From Epsilonproteobacteria bacterium UBA4036 (GTDB lineage: Bacteria > Campylobacterota > Campylobacteria > Campylobacterales > Arcobacteraceae), in contig DGAG01000011.1 in assembly GCA_002382325.1 (NCBI GenBank), positions 124,001-188,000 on the forward strand: a stretch of 64,000 nucleotides of DNA. The letters run 5' to 3'. Positions 8,463 through 17,599 of the stretch are shown here, one piece after another. The translations under genes and the position numbers were made by a program. How positions within the stretch are numbered: the stretch's first letter is position 1; each line of letters begins with the position of its first letter. The notes under the pieces were generated by a model that was not told where the DNA came from, ran no database searches, and saw nothing but the letters and a program-made list of their open reading frames with translations.

Positions 8463-10120
8463 AATATGATGTTTGTGTTGTAGGAAGTGGAGCAGGAGGT
8501 GCTCCCATTGCGTATGAGTTAAGTCGTGCAGGATTTAATGTGGTCGTACTTGAAAAAGGCAAATATTATAAAGAAGAGGATTTCAGTAAAGATGAACTTG
8601 CCATTACAAGGCGAGAGATGTATAAACCTAAGCTTGAAGATGAGTTTCATATCATTAATGAAAAATCAGAAGATGGCACCATTACGACTTACAGTGGCAA
8701 AGAGTATAACTGGAGTTTTTGGAATGGTTCAATGGTGGGAGGCAGTTCCAATTTGATGAGCGGTTTTTTTCATCGTTTAAAACCCAATGATTTTAAACTC
8801 TTAAGTACTTTTGGTGAAATTAAAGGTGCCAATGTATCAGATTGGCCGATTTCTTATGAAGAGTTAGAACCTTTTTATGCCAAAGTAGAAAAGGTTATTG
8901 GAGTATCAGGGGTAGCCAAAGCACACTCATTTTTAGAACCTCGTTCTAGCTTGGATTTTCCTTTTAAGCCTTTGCAAGAAAATGGGGTAACACAATGGTT
9001 TGATAAAGCGTGTGATGTTTTGGGCTATGAGAGTATTCCCACTCCCCGAGCCATTTTACCTCAAAATGCGTTAAGTCGAAGTGTCTGTTCATATTCCAAC
9101 TTTTGTGGCAGTTATCCTTGTGCCACAGGAGCAAAAGGAAGTGCCAGAGCCGCCCTTTTGCAACAATGCAATGCCAAAATAATTCCAGAAGCGTTTGTGT
9201 ATGAATTAAAAAGTGATGATAAAAAAGTCACTCATGCTCTTTATTATGATGCCAAAGGAGATTCTCATACCATTGAAGCCAATCTTTTTGTGGTGGCAGC
9301 TCAAGCCATTGAAACTTCACGTTTGTTGTTAAACTCTAAAAACAGATATTTCCCCAATGGATTGGCAAATAACAATAATCAAGTGGGCAAGAATCTTATT
9401 TTTTCAGCAGGCGGTGTGGGCGAAGGGCGATTTATATTTGAGGATTTAAACCTTGATGAACAAAAAACATTGATGCAAAGAGGGCTTTTTTTTAATCGAA
9501 GTTTGCAACAGTGGTATGAGTATGAAAATGGGGGTAAACACCAAAAAGGCGGAACCATTGATTTTTTATTTGAACATGCCAATATTATCTCCAAAGCCAT
9601 GAGGGAAGTCTATGATGACTCAGGCAATATTTTATGGGGGAAAGCTTTAGAAGAAAAAATCAAAAAATCCATCACTACGTCAAGAGTACTCACCTTTGAA
9701 GTCTTTAATGACTGGTTACCCACAGATGATTGTTATGTGAGTGTAGATGAAAAACAAAAAGACAAATACGGTGTTAATGTAGGGGTAATCAATTTATACG
9801 CCCATCCCCATGATTTAAAAGTGGGTGAGTTTTTAGCCCAAAAAGCAGTCAAAGTACTTGAACAAATGGGTGCACGCACTATTAGCATGAGTATCAGTTC
9901 AAGTCCTCCTCCTAACTTAGTAGCAGGGGGATGCCGTTTTGGAGAAGATAAAGAAACCTCCGTTTTAGATAGAAATTGCAAAGCCCATGCGCTTGAAAAT
10001 CTTTATGTCACCGATGCTTCATTTATGCCCACAGGTGGAAGTGTACCTTATACTTGGACGATTTATGCTAATGCGTTTAGAGTAGCCGAACATCTAAAAG
10101 AGGTACTTAAGCGCAATTGA
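8459..10120 (+). CDS. GMC-family FAD oxidoreductase (sugar/alcohol dehydrogenase large subunit)
   Basis: A 553-residue flavoprotein. The N-terminal dinucleotide-binding motif is VVGSGAGGAPIAYEL, and the C-terminal GMC signature (LYVTDASFMPTGGSVPYTWT, ANAFRVAEHL) is complete. Three closely spaced cysteines (C210, C216, C221, in CSYSNFCGSYPC) recall the cysteine triad that binds a 3Fe-4S cluster in FAD-dependent glucose dehydrogenases, although the second spacing is one residue longer. It has no signal peptide of its own, consistent with Tat export together with the subunit-3 partner encoded just before it. The substrate (gluconate, another sugar acid, an alcohol) cannot be read from the sequence. 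Its end overlaps the convergent DUF4105 gene by 27 bases. Confidence 0.88.
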   Translation: MKYDVCVVGSGAGGAPIAYELSRAGFNVVVLEKGKYYKEEDFSKDELAITRREMYKPKLEDEFHIINEKSEDGTITTYSGKEYNWSFWNGSMVGGSSNLMSGFFHRLKPNDFKLLSTFGEIKGANVSDWPISYEELEPFYAKVEKVIGVSGVAKAHSFLEPRSSLDFPFKPLQENGVTQWFDKACDVLGYESIPTPRAILPQNALSRSVCSYSNFCGSYPCATGAKGSARAALLQQCNAKIIPEAFVYELKSDDKKVTHALYYDAKGDSHTIEANLFVVAAQAIETSRLLLNSKNRYFPNGLANNNNQVGKNLIFSAGGVGEGRFIFEDLNLDEQKTLMQRGLFFNRSLQQWYEYENGGKHQKGGTIDFLFEHANIISKAMREVYDDSGNILWGKALEEKIKKSITTSRVLTFEVFNDWLPTDDCYVSVDEKQKDKYGVNVGVINLYAHPHDLKVGEFLAQKAVKVLEQMGARTISMSISSSPPPNLVAGGCRFGEDKETSVLDRNCKAHALENLYVTDASFMPTGGSVPYTWTIYANAFRVAEHLKEVLKRN

Positions 10121-11902
10121 GACATAGTTTTTATGGTCGGATTTATTACTTTGTTCTTTAAAAGAAATTTCTGTTTGAAGATTCTTTTTCAGATATAAAG
10201 ATTGTGTGAGAGTTAAAGTATTATTGTAATAGTGTTCGTTTAAATGGTTATAGCTGGTGGTATAATTAGCAACAGTTTTTAAATATTTGTTGGCATAAAA
10301 AATCACCCCTACTTCTTGGTTTGCATACGCATAGAGTTTATCTTGTCCATATCCCACACCTATTCCCAATAAAAAGTAAGACAAGATATTTGGGTGTAAT
10401 TCATACGTTTGCCCCAATGCCATGAAATGGTTGTAAGAGTGAAAAGAGTTTAAATACTTATCATAATGTTTGGTATAGCTGATTTCAATCTCTTTGGACA
10501 ATGATTTTGAATAGGCATCATACGGAAGTAATGTTCTGATTGAAAATAAAATAAAATCATCAATCTTAATCTTTTCATCTAATGCCAAACGTAAATGGGC
10601 AATTTTGAGATGACTCTCTCCAAAATACTCTTCATTGTTATCATACAAGGTGTGTGTTGTGGGTAGAATATCCAAATATACTGTTGAATCTTTACTGTTT
10701 TTTATAAGAGATATTTGCGTATCATAGGGAGATTCTGTGGGATTTTTATAGCTTAAAAGTGATGTTTCTTGTTTTTGTATAGAGTGGATACTCTCTTTTA
10801 ATTCTTGATACTCTTGTGAGTTTTTTTGAGTTGTTTTATAGTAAATATACTCGACATATGCCAAAGCAAAGGAGGAGGCATTTTGCTCATTTGTTAAAAG
10901 TAATTGTGTTAAGGCTTGAGTATTTTGAGTATCAACGGCATGTACAAGTTCTTTTTGCAGACTTTCAGAAACATGGTATGTATTCTTGTGTAATTCCCAT
11001 CGTTTTGAAGGGGTCAATTGGGTATGGGTTATAAGATTTTGAGTATGTACTCTTGCAACAACATCTTTGGGTGTCACCCAAAGATTCAGATGGGTATCTT
11101 GGTTTTCAAGGGTAATACTAAGTATCGTATTCATAAGCGTTCCACAATTATAATGGATGAAATTGTAAGGCAACTTGGTGTGTGAAAGCTCCCAAAAATG
11201 ATAGACCATCAACTCTTTTTGATAGGTGTTTAAACGAAGCGTATATTCCCAAATATTACGGTTTTCTTCTTGCAAATATTCCCATTCTTGTTTTTCATAA
11301 TCTTGAATAATGAAATTTCCTTTTAACTCAAAAAGAGTGCTGTTTATAGCTAAAGAAGGAATATTATTGGTCTGAATCTTAGGATAAAAAGTAATGGCTT
11401 TTTGAGTCAGATTTGCTTGAGGATTGTGTGACTCCAATTTAAAAAATGCATGTCCCATCATACTTGAAAGTGATGAGACTTCTTCTGAAGCAAAAGCCAG
11501 TTTAACTGTGTCTAAAGGCATCGCCGAAAGATAGTTTTGGAAACTCTTGCAGGTATTGAGATTGAAAATAGCACTGTCAAAAGGCAGATGATGAGATAAC
11601 CATAAAAAACGTGCAGGAAATTGGCAAATATTTTGAGGGTTAATAAAAAAATATTCGAGTGTTTTACGAAGTTCATTTTCAGAAGAGAAATCCTCATGGG
11701 ACAGCAAAAAAGTTGGATCACTGATATATGAAGTGCTGTCTGATTTTAAGTGAAGTAAACTTTGCCAAGCAACATGGGTATAAAGTTGTTTCTTTAATGC
11801 TTCTTGAATAATACTTTGCGAAGAAAGAGGTTTGCCAAACGCACTAACAGAAATGAAAAGAAAAGAGAAAAGAATACTCTTTAATCTCTTTTTACAGTAC
11901 AT
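10094..11902 (-). CDS. DUF4105 protein, possible Lnb-type lipoprotein acyltransferase
   Basis: A 602-residue protein with an N-terminal signal peptide (KSILFSFLFISVSAFGK) and a DUF4105 core that includes MMGHAFFKLE (H151) and YNFIHYNCGTLMN (C253). The C-terminal half is rich in beta-type sequence with Tyr/Phe at the very end (KYLF), suggesting an outer-membrane-like barrel. DUF4105 includes Lnb, which transfers an acyl chain within lipoproteins using a conserved His/Cys pair; that function is inferred here from family membership only. The start MYCKKR is preferred because AAGG lies eight bases upstream, and it overlaps the end of the desulfurase-like gene by 11 bases. Confidence 0.72.
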   Translation of the reverse strand: MYCKKRLKSILFSFLFISVSAFGKPLSSQSIIQEALKKQLYTHVAWQSLLHLKSDSTSYISDPTFLLSHEDFSSENELRKTLEYFFINPQNICQFPARFLWLSHHLPFDSAIFNLNTCKSFQNYLSAMPLDTVKLAFASEEVSSLSSMMGHAFFKLESHNPQANLTQKAITFYPKIQTNNIPSLAINSTLFELKGNFIIQDYEKQEWEYLQEENRNIWEYTLRLNTYQKELMVYHFWELSHTKLPYNFIHYNCGTLMNTILSITLENQDTHLNLWVTPKDVVARVHTQNLITHTQLTPSKRWELHKNTYHVSESLQKELVHAVDTQNTQALTQLLLTNEQNASSFALAYVEYIYYKTTQKNSQEYQELKESIHSIQKQETSLLSYKNPTESPYDTQISLIKNSKDSTVYLDILPTTHTLYDNNEEYFGESHLKIAHLRLALDEKIKIDDFILFSIRTLLPYDAYSKSLSKEIEISYTKHYDKYLNSFHSYNHFMALGQTYELHPNILSYFLLGIGVGYGQDKLYAYANQEVGVIFYANKYLKTVANYTTSYNHLNEHYYNNTLTLTQSLYLKKNLQTEISFKEQSNKSDHKNYVSIALKYLF

Positions 11903-13196
11903 TGGCACCTTGGATGGCTTCAAATAATTTTTCTATTTCTTCTTTGGTTTGAGAATAATGAATAGAAATTCTCACCCACCCTGGTTTTTTTGCCAAATCT
12001 TTTTGGTCTTTTAATCCCAATAAATCATGCCCATAGGGTCCTGCACACGAACAACCTGCTCGTGTTTGAACCCCTTTTGAAGATAAAAATTCACACACTT
12101 TATAGGGATTGTTTTGTCCAATATTTAAAGAAACTATACCAATATTTTTGGCATTTTGGTTGCCATATATTTGAATATGGGGAATGGTTTTAAGCTTATT
12201 AAGAAGAAATTGAAGCAGCTCTTCTTTTCGTTGGTCGATAAACTCAAAGCCAATTTCATTGCGCAGTTGATATGCCAGTGCGGCACGAATGAGCTGTAAG
12301 ATACCAGGAGTTCCAGCGGTTTCTCTCATTTGAATATCGTTTTGATAAATGACCTCTTTTTGATTGACATATTCAACGGTTCCCCCTCCTGAAAAACTGG
12401 GAGCCAAAGTGGTATCCACCAAATTTTTTTTAATAATAAGCAATCCACAACTTCCAGGACCTCCTAAGAGTTTATGTGCAGAAGTGAACATGGCATCGTA
12501 ATAGTGGCAATCAATGTTCATATAAGGAGAACTTGCAGCCGCATCAAAACAAACCAAAGCATTGTAGCGTCGTAATAAGGTAGAAATCTCTTTATAACAC
12601 GTAATAATTCCCGTAACATTGGATGCAATACAAAATGTGGCAATAATTTGTCGGTGTTGATTATCTTGTAGGGTTTTTTCTAATTGAACCAAATCAATTA
12701 AGCCCTCTTCATTTAATCGTATTCGTTGCACTTCACATAAAGCTTCTCGATAACTTATTTCATTGGAGTGGTGTTCGTATGGTCCTACAATAACCAAAGG
12801 CAAAGCCGATTTGTCAACGTTCAAATTGAGTCGTTTTAATGTAGCAGGTGGAATATATAACCCTAAAAGCTCTTGAAACTTTTTAATGGCTGCCGTTGCT
12901 CCACAACCGCTGGGTAAAATAACAAACGTATCATCAAGTTCCAATGAAGCGTGTAAACTTTGGATGGCATGTTCGTAATAGGTGTGCGTAATATTTGCCA
13001 TAGAAGCCTCTTTTGAGTGCGTATTGGCATAGGTTTTTAGCACATCGTAGATTCTATTTTCTATGGGTTTAAAACCCAATCCTGAGGCTGTGTAGTCAAA
13101 GTATTGGGTTTTATGAATACCAATGGTATTGTATTTGATGTATTCTAATTTATTTGTATTTTGTGAAAAAAATGGTTTAAATAAATTATTTGTCAT
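11892..13196 (-). CDS. Cysteine desulfurase-like class V aminotransferase
   Basis: A 434-residue PLP enzyme. The PLP lysine sits in SAHKLLGGPGSCGLL, the upstream aspartate in ALVCFDAAASSPY, and a cysteine-bearing loop near the C-terminus (RAGCSCAGPYGH) resembles the persulfide-carrying loop of cysteine desulfurases. It overlaps the sirohaem reductase gene by 11 bases and is the last-but-one gene of the sulfur operon, so a role in sulfur handling, such as releasing or trapping sulfide on cysteine, is likely. It is longer than IscS/NifS and does not look like the main desulfurase. The exact substrate is uncertain. Confidence 0.78.
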   Translation of the reverse strand: MTNNLFKPFFSQNTNKLEYIKYNTIGIHKTQYFDYTASGLGFKPIENRIYDVLKTYANTHSKEASMANITHTYYEHAIQSLHASLELDDTFVILPSGCGATAAIKKFQELLGLYIPPATLKRLNLNVDKSALPLVIVGPYEHHSNEISYREALCEVQRIRLNEEGLIDLVQLEKTLQDNQHRQIIATFCIASNVTGIITCYKEISTLLRRYNALVCFDAAASSPYMNIDCHYYDAMFTSAHKLLGGPGSCGLLIIKKNLVDTTLAPSFSGGGTVEYVNQKEVIYQNDIQMRETAGTPGILQLIRAALAYQLRNEIGFEFIDQRKEELLQFLLNKLKTIPHIQIYGNQNAKNIGIVSLNIGQNNPYKVCEFLSSKGVQTRAGCSCAGPYGHDLLGLKDQKDLAKKPGWVRISIHYSQTKEEIEKLFEAIQGANVL

Positions 13197-14748
13197 TGAC
13201 CTGCTTTACAATAAATTCACTAATAGAGTTGTCGTTGCTGTTAATGTATTTAGAAATCAACTCTTCTAGTACATACTTTGCTTGAGATGATGCAAATTTT
13301 ATTCCCGACTTTAAACCAAATTGGCTATCAACCCCTTGCAAATTTCCGCCTAATATTAATTCAAATCCACTTAAAGTCTCATCATTTTCTTTTACTTTAC
13401 ACCCTAAAAGTCCTAAATCGACAATATGTGGATGGGCACATGAGTTGGGACAACCGTTGACACTAATAGAAATAGGTTCTTGGAAATCGGGAAATTTAGC
13501 CTCTAAATGCTCAACAATCTCTTTGGCTAAACCTTTGGTCTCACTGATGGCAAACTTACAAAAATTCAATCCCGTACACGCTAAGGTTCGAGCTTTAAAA
13601 GCCGATGGATTGGCATCAATTCCAATGGTTTTTAACTCATTGGCTAACTCTTGAGCTTTTAATGTAGGCACATCTTGTATGACAAAATTTTGTGTTGTCG
13701 TGGCTTTAATCGTAGTGGCGTCATATTTTTTGAGTAAATCATGCAAAGCAAACAGACCCTCTGCCCCAATATGCCCACTGTTAATGGCACAGCCAATATA
13801 GCTTTTACTTTTTTGAGTGCTTTCGTGAATCCCAAAATGTTCTCGTTGTTTATAGGGTGTAAAGTTTTGAATGTTTTGCTCTTTTAATACAAAGTTAATA
13901 TTTTCATGCAATACTTCAATAAACTTCTCTTTTCCCCACTCTTGTAAAATATGTCCGAGTCTTGCTTTTCTTCGGTTATCTCTAAAGCCATACTCTTTAT
14001 AGATTTTAGTGACCGCTTTAACGGTGGGTAAAACTTGAGAAGGAGTAACATAGCCAATGTGTTGAGCAATTTGTTTGTTTGAAGCCAAACCACCACCGAC
14101 ATGTACATCAAATAGAATTTTAGTCTCACCAATTTTAGTGGCACTAAAACTTAAATCTTGAATTTCATGTGAAATACAGTGCTTGTTACACCCACTAATA
14201 GAAACCTTATATTTTCGTGGTAAATTAGAGAGATTTTTATTTCCTGCAAAATAGGCATTGACTTTCTCAACTAAGGGACGGACATCACAAATTTGGTCAT
14301 GGTCTATACCATTAACAGGACAAGTGACCACATTTCTAGGAACATCTCCTGCTGCAAATACCGTACTTAATCCCACATCATCAAGTTTTTTGAAAATAGC
14401 AGGTAAATCGCGTACCGTAATATAGTGAAACTGAATATCTTGTCGAGTAGTAAAATCAGCAGTATTTCGGGCATATTCTTTGGAAATGGCTGCAACTGCT
14501 AACATTTGTTCTAAGTTAAGCTCACCGTTAGGAAGTTTAACCCGTAACATAAAATATAATGTTTCATCGTTTTCATCTTGAAGATTCCTATTTTGAGTAT
14601 ATAAACCGTACCATTTAAAACGGTCAATATCTTCAGGGTCAATTGCTTCACCCAAAACAGCATAGACGTAAATATTTTCTAATACGTCTAAACCATCTTT
14701 CTCTTTTTTTATACGCTCAACGCGTTGTGCTGCTGTCTCTTTTGCCAT
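13186..14748 (-). CDS. Sirohaem-dependent sulfite (or nitrite) reductase
   Basis: A 520-residue two-repeat reductase of the nitrite/sulfite reductase family. The 4Fe-4S/sirohaem ligands are seen as CTGLNFCKFA and NGCPNSCAHP in the second half; the first half holds NGIDHDQICDVRP and SGCNKHCISHEIQD. In this operon, directly after cysN and with cysH nearby, reduction of sulfite to sulfide by six electrons is the expected job; the same fold also serves nitrite reductases. Sirohaem synthesis and flavoprotein partner genes are not nearby, so ferredoxin is a plausible electron donor. The start has AAGGA six bases upstream (TAAGGATAAAAG before ATG). Confidence 0.88.
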   Translation of the reverse strand: MAKETAAQRVERIKKEKDGLDVLENIYVYAVLGEAIDPEDIDRFKWYGLYTQNRNLQDENDETLYFMLRVKLPNGELNLEQMLAVAAISKEYARNTADFTTRQDIQFHYITVRDLPAIFKKLDDVGLSTVFAAGDVPRNVVTCPVNGIDHDQICDVRPLVEKVNAYFAGNKNLSNLPRKYKVSISGCNKHCISHEIQDLSFSATKIGETKILFDVHVGGGLASNKQIAQHIGYVTPSQVLPTVKAVTKIYKEYGFRDNRRKARLGHILQEWGKEKFIEVLHENINFVLKEQNIQNFTPYKQREHFGIHESTQKSKSYIGCAINSGHIGAEGLFALHDLLKKYDATTIKATTTQNFVIQDVPTLKAQELANELKTIGIDANPSAFKARTLACTGLNFCKFAISETKGLAKEIVEHLEAKFPDFQEPISISVNGCPNSCAHPHIVDLGLLGCKVKENDETLSGFELILGGNLQGVDSQFGLKSGIKFASSQAKYVLEELISKYINSNDNSISEFIVKQVNDK

Positions 14749-14757
14749 CTTTTATCC

Positions 14758-16215
14758 TTAAAAAATCTCTTTACAACCCCATTCAGGGAAATTATCTCTT
14801 ATATATTGATTTAAAGCCTTTTCTGCATCCGTATACTCTTTAATCTGATGACTGAACTCTGAATCTTGAACACTTTCGACTATCATTCCCGCACCCACCG
14901 TAGTATTGTTATATCGGTCAATGATAATAAAACTTCCAGTATGTCGGTTTTTATTGTAGGGGTCAACAGCAATTTGTCGATCCAGCGCCAATGTACATTT
15001 GGCAATATCATTGAGCTCTAATTTATCGGTTGCCATCTCTTTAAAGGTATTAATATCTTTTTTAAATTCAATTGATTTAAACGTACCATTAATAACTGAA
15101 GTGGCTCTTTTAATAATATAATTACCATTTAACTCTAAGGGTTTTTCATTCATCCAAACGACCATAACACCCAGTTTATTTGAAACTTGTGGAATTGAGT
15201 TTGATTTGACTATCATATCTCCTCGTGAAATATCAATTTCATCTTTGAGTGTAATGGTTGTTGCCATTGGTGCATAGGCACTCTCCATACTCTCTACGGC
15301 TTCATCTTTTCCAAGTGGTTTTAAATCTTTTATATCATTTGATACAATTGATTTAACCACAGAAGTTTTTCTTGAAGGTAAAACAGTGATTTCATCACCT
15401 ACGCTTATTTTACCACTGGCAATTGTTCCTGAAAACCCTCTAAAGTTAAGGTGTGGTCGGTTGACATATTGAACGGGCAATCTAAAATCGTCGTTTTCAT
15501 CTTTATGAATTGGCAGAGTATCTAATAATCCCATTAAAGGAAGACCTTTATACCAACTGCATTTTGGAGAGATTGATACAATGTTATCTCCATCTAAAGC
15601 AGAAATTGGGATATAACTGAAGTTAATCTCTTCAAAATGAGGAAGATTTGGAATAATCTCTTCATAATCTTTCTTAATTGATTCAAATCGTTTTTGGCTA
15701 AAATCCACCAAATCCATTTTATTGATGGCTACAATTAGGTTTTTAATCCCAAGAAGTGAAGCAATATAAGAGTGTCTTTTTGTTTGTGTTAAAACCCCTT
15801 GTCTGGCATCAATTAAGATAATAGCTAAGTCCGCAGTACTTGCACCTGTTGCCATATTTCTTGTATATTGCTCGTGACCTGGAGTATCTGCGATGATAAA
15901 TTTTCTTCTGTCGGTTGAAAAGAATCGATACGCAACATCAATGGTAATACCTTGTTCTCTTTCACTGGCTAATCCATCGACTAAAAGGGCTAAGTCAATT
16001 TTATCCCCCGTTGTACCAGATTTCTTAGAATCTTTTTCAATTGAAGCCAATTGGTCTTCAAAAATCATCTTTGAATCATAAAGGAGTCTTCCAATTAACG
16101 TTGACTTTCCATCATCTACTGATCCACACGTAATAAATCGTAGAATCTCTTTATTTTCGTGTTCTTTTAAATATGCTTCTATGTTTTGTGCAATTAAATC
16201 TGACTTATGCGACAT
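14758..16215 (-). CDS. cysN: Sulfate adenylyltransferase subunit 1 (GTPase)
   Basis: A 485-residue GTP-binding subunit of ATP sulfurylase. The G-box motifs are in place: CGSVDDGKSTLIGRLLYDSK (P-loop), DTPGHEQYTRNMATGAS (G3) and NKMDLVDF (G4), followed by EF-Tu-like barrel domains. With CysD it forms APS from sulfate and ATP, using GTP hydrolysis to drive the reaction. No fused APS kinase (CysC) domain follows, which fits a pathway that reduces APS directly. It normally follows cysD closely, but here the two are separated by about 450 bases containing a four-helix-bundle gene bracketed by inverted repeats. Confidence 0.95.
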   Translation of the reverse strand: MSHKSDLIAQNIEAYLKEHENKEILRFITCGSVDDGKSTLIGRLLYDSKMIFEDQLASIEKDSKKSGTTGDKIDLALLVDGLASEREQGITIDVAYRFFSTDRRKFIIADTPGHEQYTRNMATGASTADLAIILIDARQGVLTQTKRHSYIASLLGIKNLIVAINKMDLVDFSQKRFESIKKDYEEIIPNLPHFEEINFSYIPISALDGDNIVSISPKCSWYKGLPLMGLLDTLPIHKDENDDFRLPVQYVNRPHLNFRGFSGTIASGKISVGDEITVLPSRKTSVVKSIVSNDIKDLKPLGKDEAVESMESAYAPMATTITLKDEIDISRGDMIVKSNSIPQVSNKLGVMVVWMNEKPLELNGNYIIKRATSVINGTFKSIEFKKDINTFKEMATDKLELNDIAKCTLALDRQIAVDPYNKNRHTGSFIIIDRYNNTTVGAGMIVESVQDSEFSHQIKEYTDAEKALNQYIRDNFPEWGCKEIF

Positions 16216-16245
16216 ATTGTTTCACTCCGTTTAATGTTAGTTTTC

Positions 16246-16268
16246 AGTACTCAGGGTTCAGTGTTCAG
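16246..16268 (+). repeat. Left inverted repeat bracketing the four-helix-bundle gene
   Basis: A 23-base sequence with core TCAGGGTT that matches the reverse complement of 16630-16652 at 20 of 23 positions. It overlaps the last codons and the stop of the four-helix-bundle gene. Together with its partner it delimits a 407-bp segment inserted between cysD and cysN. Confidence 0.7.
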
Positions 16269-16611
16269 ACTCTGAGTTGATTTTTTGTTGTAATCCAACA
16301 AGCATTTTTAGTATCTCTTCAATCTCTTTTTTCCAAGATAAACCAATTTGTTTTTCTATATAACTTATCTCAATTGCTATATAGATTTGGGTTATGAGTT
16401 CAGCAGAGGAACCTTTAGCAATTTCCAAAAATCTGCTTTGCTCCTTTTTAGAGTCTTTTTCCATACCTTCAGCAATATTACTGGGAACTGATAAGCTGCT
16501 TTGTGTGATTTGATCTTTAAATCCAAAATCCTTACAATTGGCAAAAGCTTTATAAACTTCTACACTCAGTCTGGCACTTCGTTTCCATACATCTAACTTT
16601 TCACATCTCAT
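16258..16611 (-). CDS. Four-helix-bundle protein of the S23 / intervening-sequence family
   Basis: A 117-residue, mostly helical protein. MRCEKLDVWKRSARLSVEVY, the SNIAEGMEKDSKKEQSRFL region and QIYIAIEIS are hallmarks of the 23S rRNA intervening-sequence protein family (four-helix bundle, related in fold to the Avd accessory protein of diversity-generating retroelements). Its biochemical role is unknown. It interrupts the cysD-cysN pair and is flanked by 23-base inverted repeats, the left one overlapping its stop codon. AAAGGA lies six bases before the ATG, so it is probably translated. The gene looks like a small inserted element rather than a sulfur-metabolism gene. Confidence 0.82.
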   Translation of the reverse strand: MRCEKLDVWKRSARLSVEVYKAFANCKDFGFKDQITQSSLSVPSNIAEGMEKDSKKEQSRFLEIAKGSSAELITQIYIAIEISYIEKQIGLSWKKEIEEILKMLVGLQQKINSESEH

Positions 16612-16629
16612 AAAGTTCCTTTCTGAATC

Positions 16630-16652
16630 CTGAACTCTAAACCCTGAATACT
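16630..16652 (-). repeat. Right inverted repeat bracketing the four-helix-bundle gene
   Basis: The reverse complement of this 23-base stretch matches 16246-16268 at 20 of 23 positions, sharing the TCAGGGTT core and a terminal GTTCAG. It lies between the four-helix-bundle start codon and the cysD stop. A 9-bp inverted repeat (TTTTTAGCC / GGCTAAAAA, 16654-16674) that spans the cysD stop codon lies directly beside it. Confidence 0.7.
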
Positions 16653-16667
16653 ATTTTTAGCCAAAGG

Positions 16668-17579
16668 CTAAAAATACCCCTCTTGTTTCTTTTTCTCCAT
16701 TGATGCTTCACCGTCGCTATCAATAAGTCTTCCTTGTCTTTCACTGGTTGTACAAATCAACATTTCTTGAATGATTTCAGGCAATGTTGTTGCTTCTGAA
16801 TTTACAGCACCTGTGAGAGGATAACACCCAAGTGTTCTAAATCTTACTTTCTCTTTTTTGGCTGTTTTTCGTAATTCTTCTGGCATTCTCTCATCATCAA
16901 CCATAATTTTTGTACCCATATACTCCACCACATCTCTTTCTTTTGAGAAATATAAATCAGGAATAGGGATTTGCTCTAAATAGATATATTGCCAAATATC
17001 AAGCTCGGTCCAGTTTGATAATGGGAAAACTCTAATAGACTCACCTTTTTTATGTCTTCCGTTGTAAATATTCCAAAGTTCGGGTCTTTGGCATTTGGGA
17101 TCCCATCGGTGGTTTTCATCTCTAAAAGAATAAATTCTCTCTTTGGCTCGAGATTTTTCCTCATCTCTTCTGGCTCCTCCAAAAACAGCATCAAACTTTT
17201 GGATATCAAGCATTTGCTTTAATCCTTCCGTTTTCATAATATCTGTGTGTACCGCACTTCCATGTGTAAAAGGTGAGATACCCATCTCAATTCCTTTTGG
17301 ATTTGAGTAAACTATGAGTTTCATCCCCACTTCTTTTGCTCGTCTGTCTCGAAACTCAATCATCTCTTTAAACTTCCATTTGGTGTCCACGTGTACCAAA
17401 GGTAATGGTGGAGGTGCTGGATAAAAAGCCTTTTGTAAAATGTGTAACATGACTGAGCTGTCTTTTCCTACAGAATACAACATTGCTGGGTTTTGGAACT
17501 CTGCAATGACTTCTCTCATAATGTGTATTGATTCAGCTTCTAATTGTTTTAAATGAGTCAATCTCTCTTCACTTATCAT
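16668..17579 (-). CDS. cysD: Sulfate adenylyltransferase subunit 2
   Basis: A 303-residue catalytic subunit of ATP sulfurylase. The PP-loop motif SVGKDSSVMLHIL lies near residues 37-49, and the family's VHVDTKWKF, RDEEKSRAKERIYSFRD and C-terminal TTSERQGRLIDSD segments are all present at the normal length. It adenylylates sulfate to APS together with CysN. It follows cysH by about 20 bases with its own AAAGGA ribosome-binding site. The usual close coupling to cysN is broken by the inserted four-helix-bundle gene. Confidence 0.95.
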   Translation of the reverse strand: MISEERLTHLKQLEAESIHIMREVIAEFQNPAMLYSVGKDSSVMLHILQKAFYPAPPPLPLVHVDTKWKFKEMIEFRDRRAKEVGMKLIVYSNPKGIEMGISPFTHGSAVHTDIMKTEGLKQMLDIQKFDAVFGGARRDEEKSRAKERIYSFRDENHRWDPKCQRPELWNIYNGRHKKGESIRVFPLSNWTELDIWQYIYLEQIPIPDLYFSKERDVVEYMGTKIMVDDERMPEELRKTAKKEKVRFRTLGCYPLTGAVNSEATTLPEIIQEMLICTTSERQGRLIDSDGEASMEKKKQEGYF

Positions 17580-17599
17580 CTGTTTCCTTTACTATTCTC

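Noticed and set aside
16654..16674. Inverted repeat TTTTTAGCC/GGCTAAAAA as a cysD terminator
   Set aside because: It overlaps the cysD stop and has no T-run after it on the minus strand, where cysD is transcribed.
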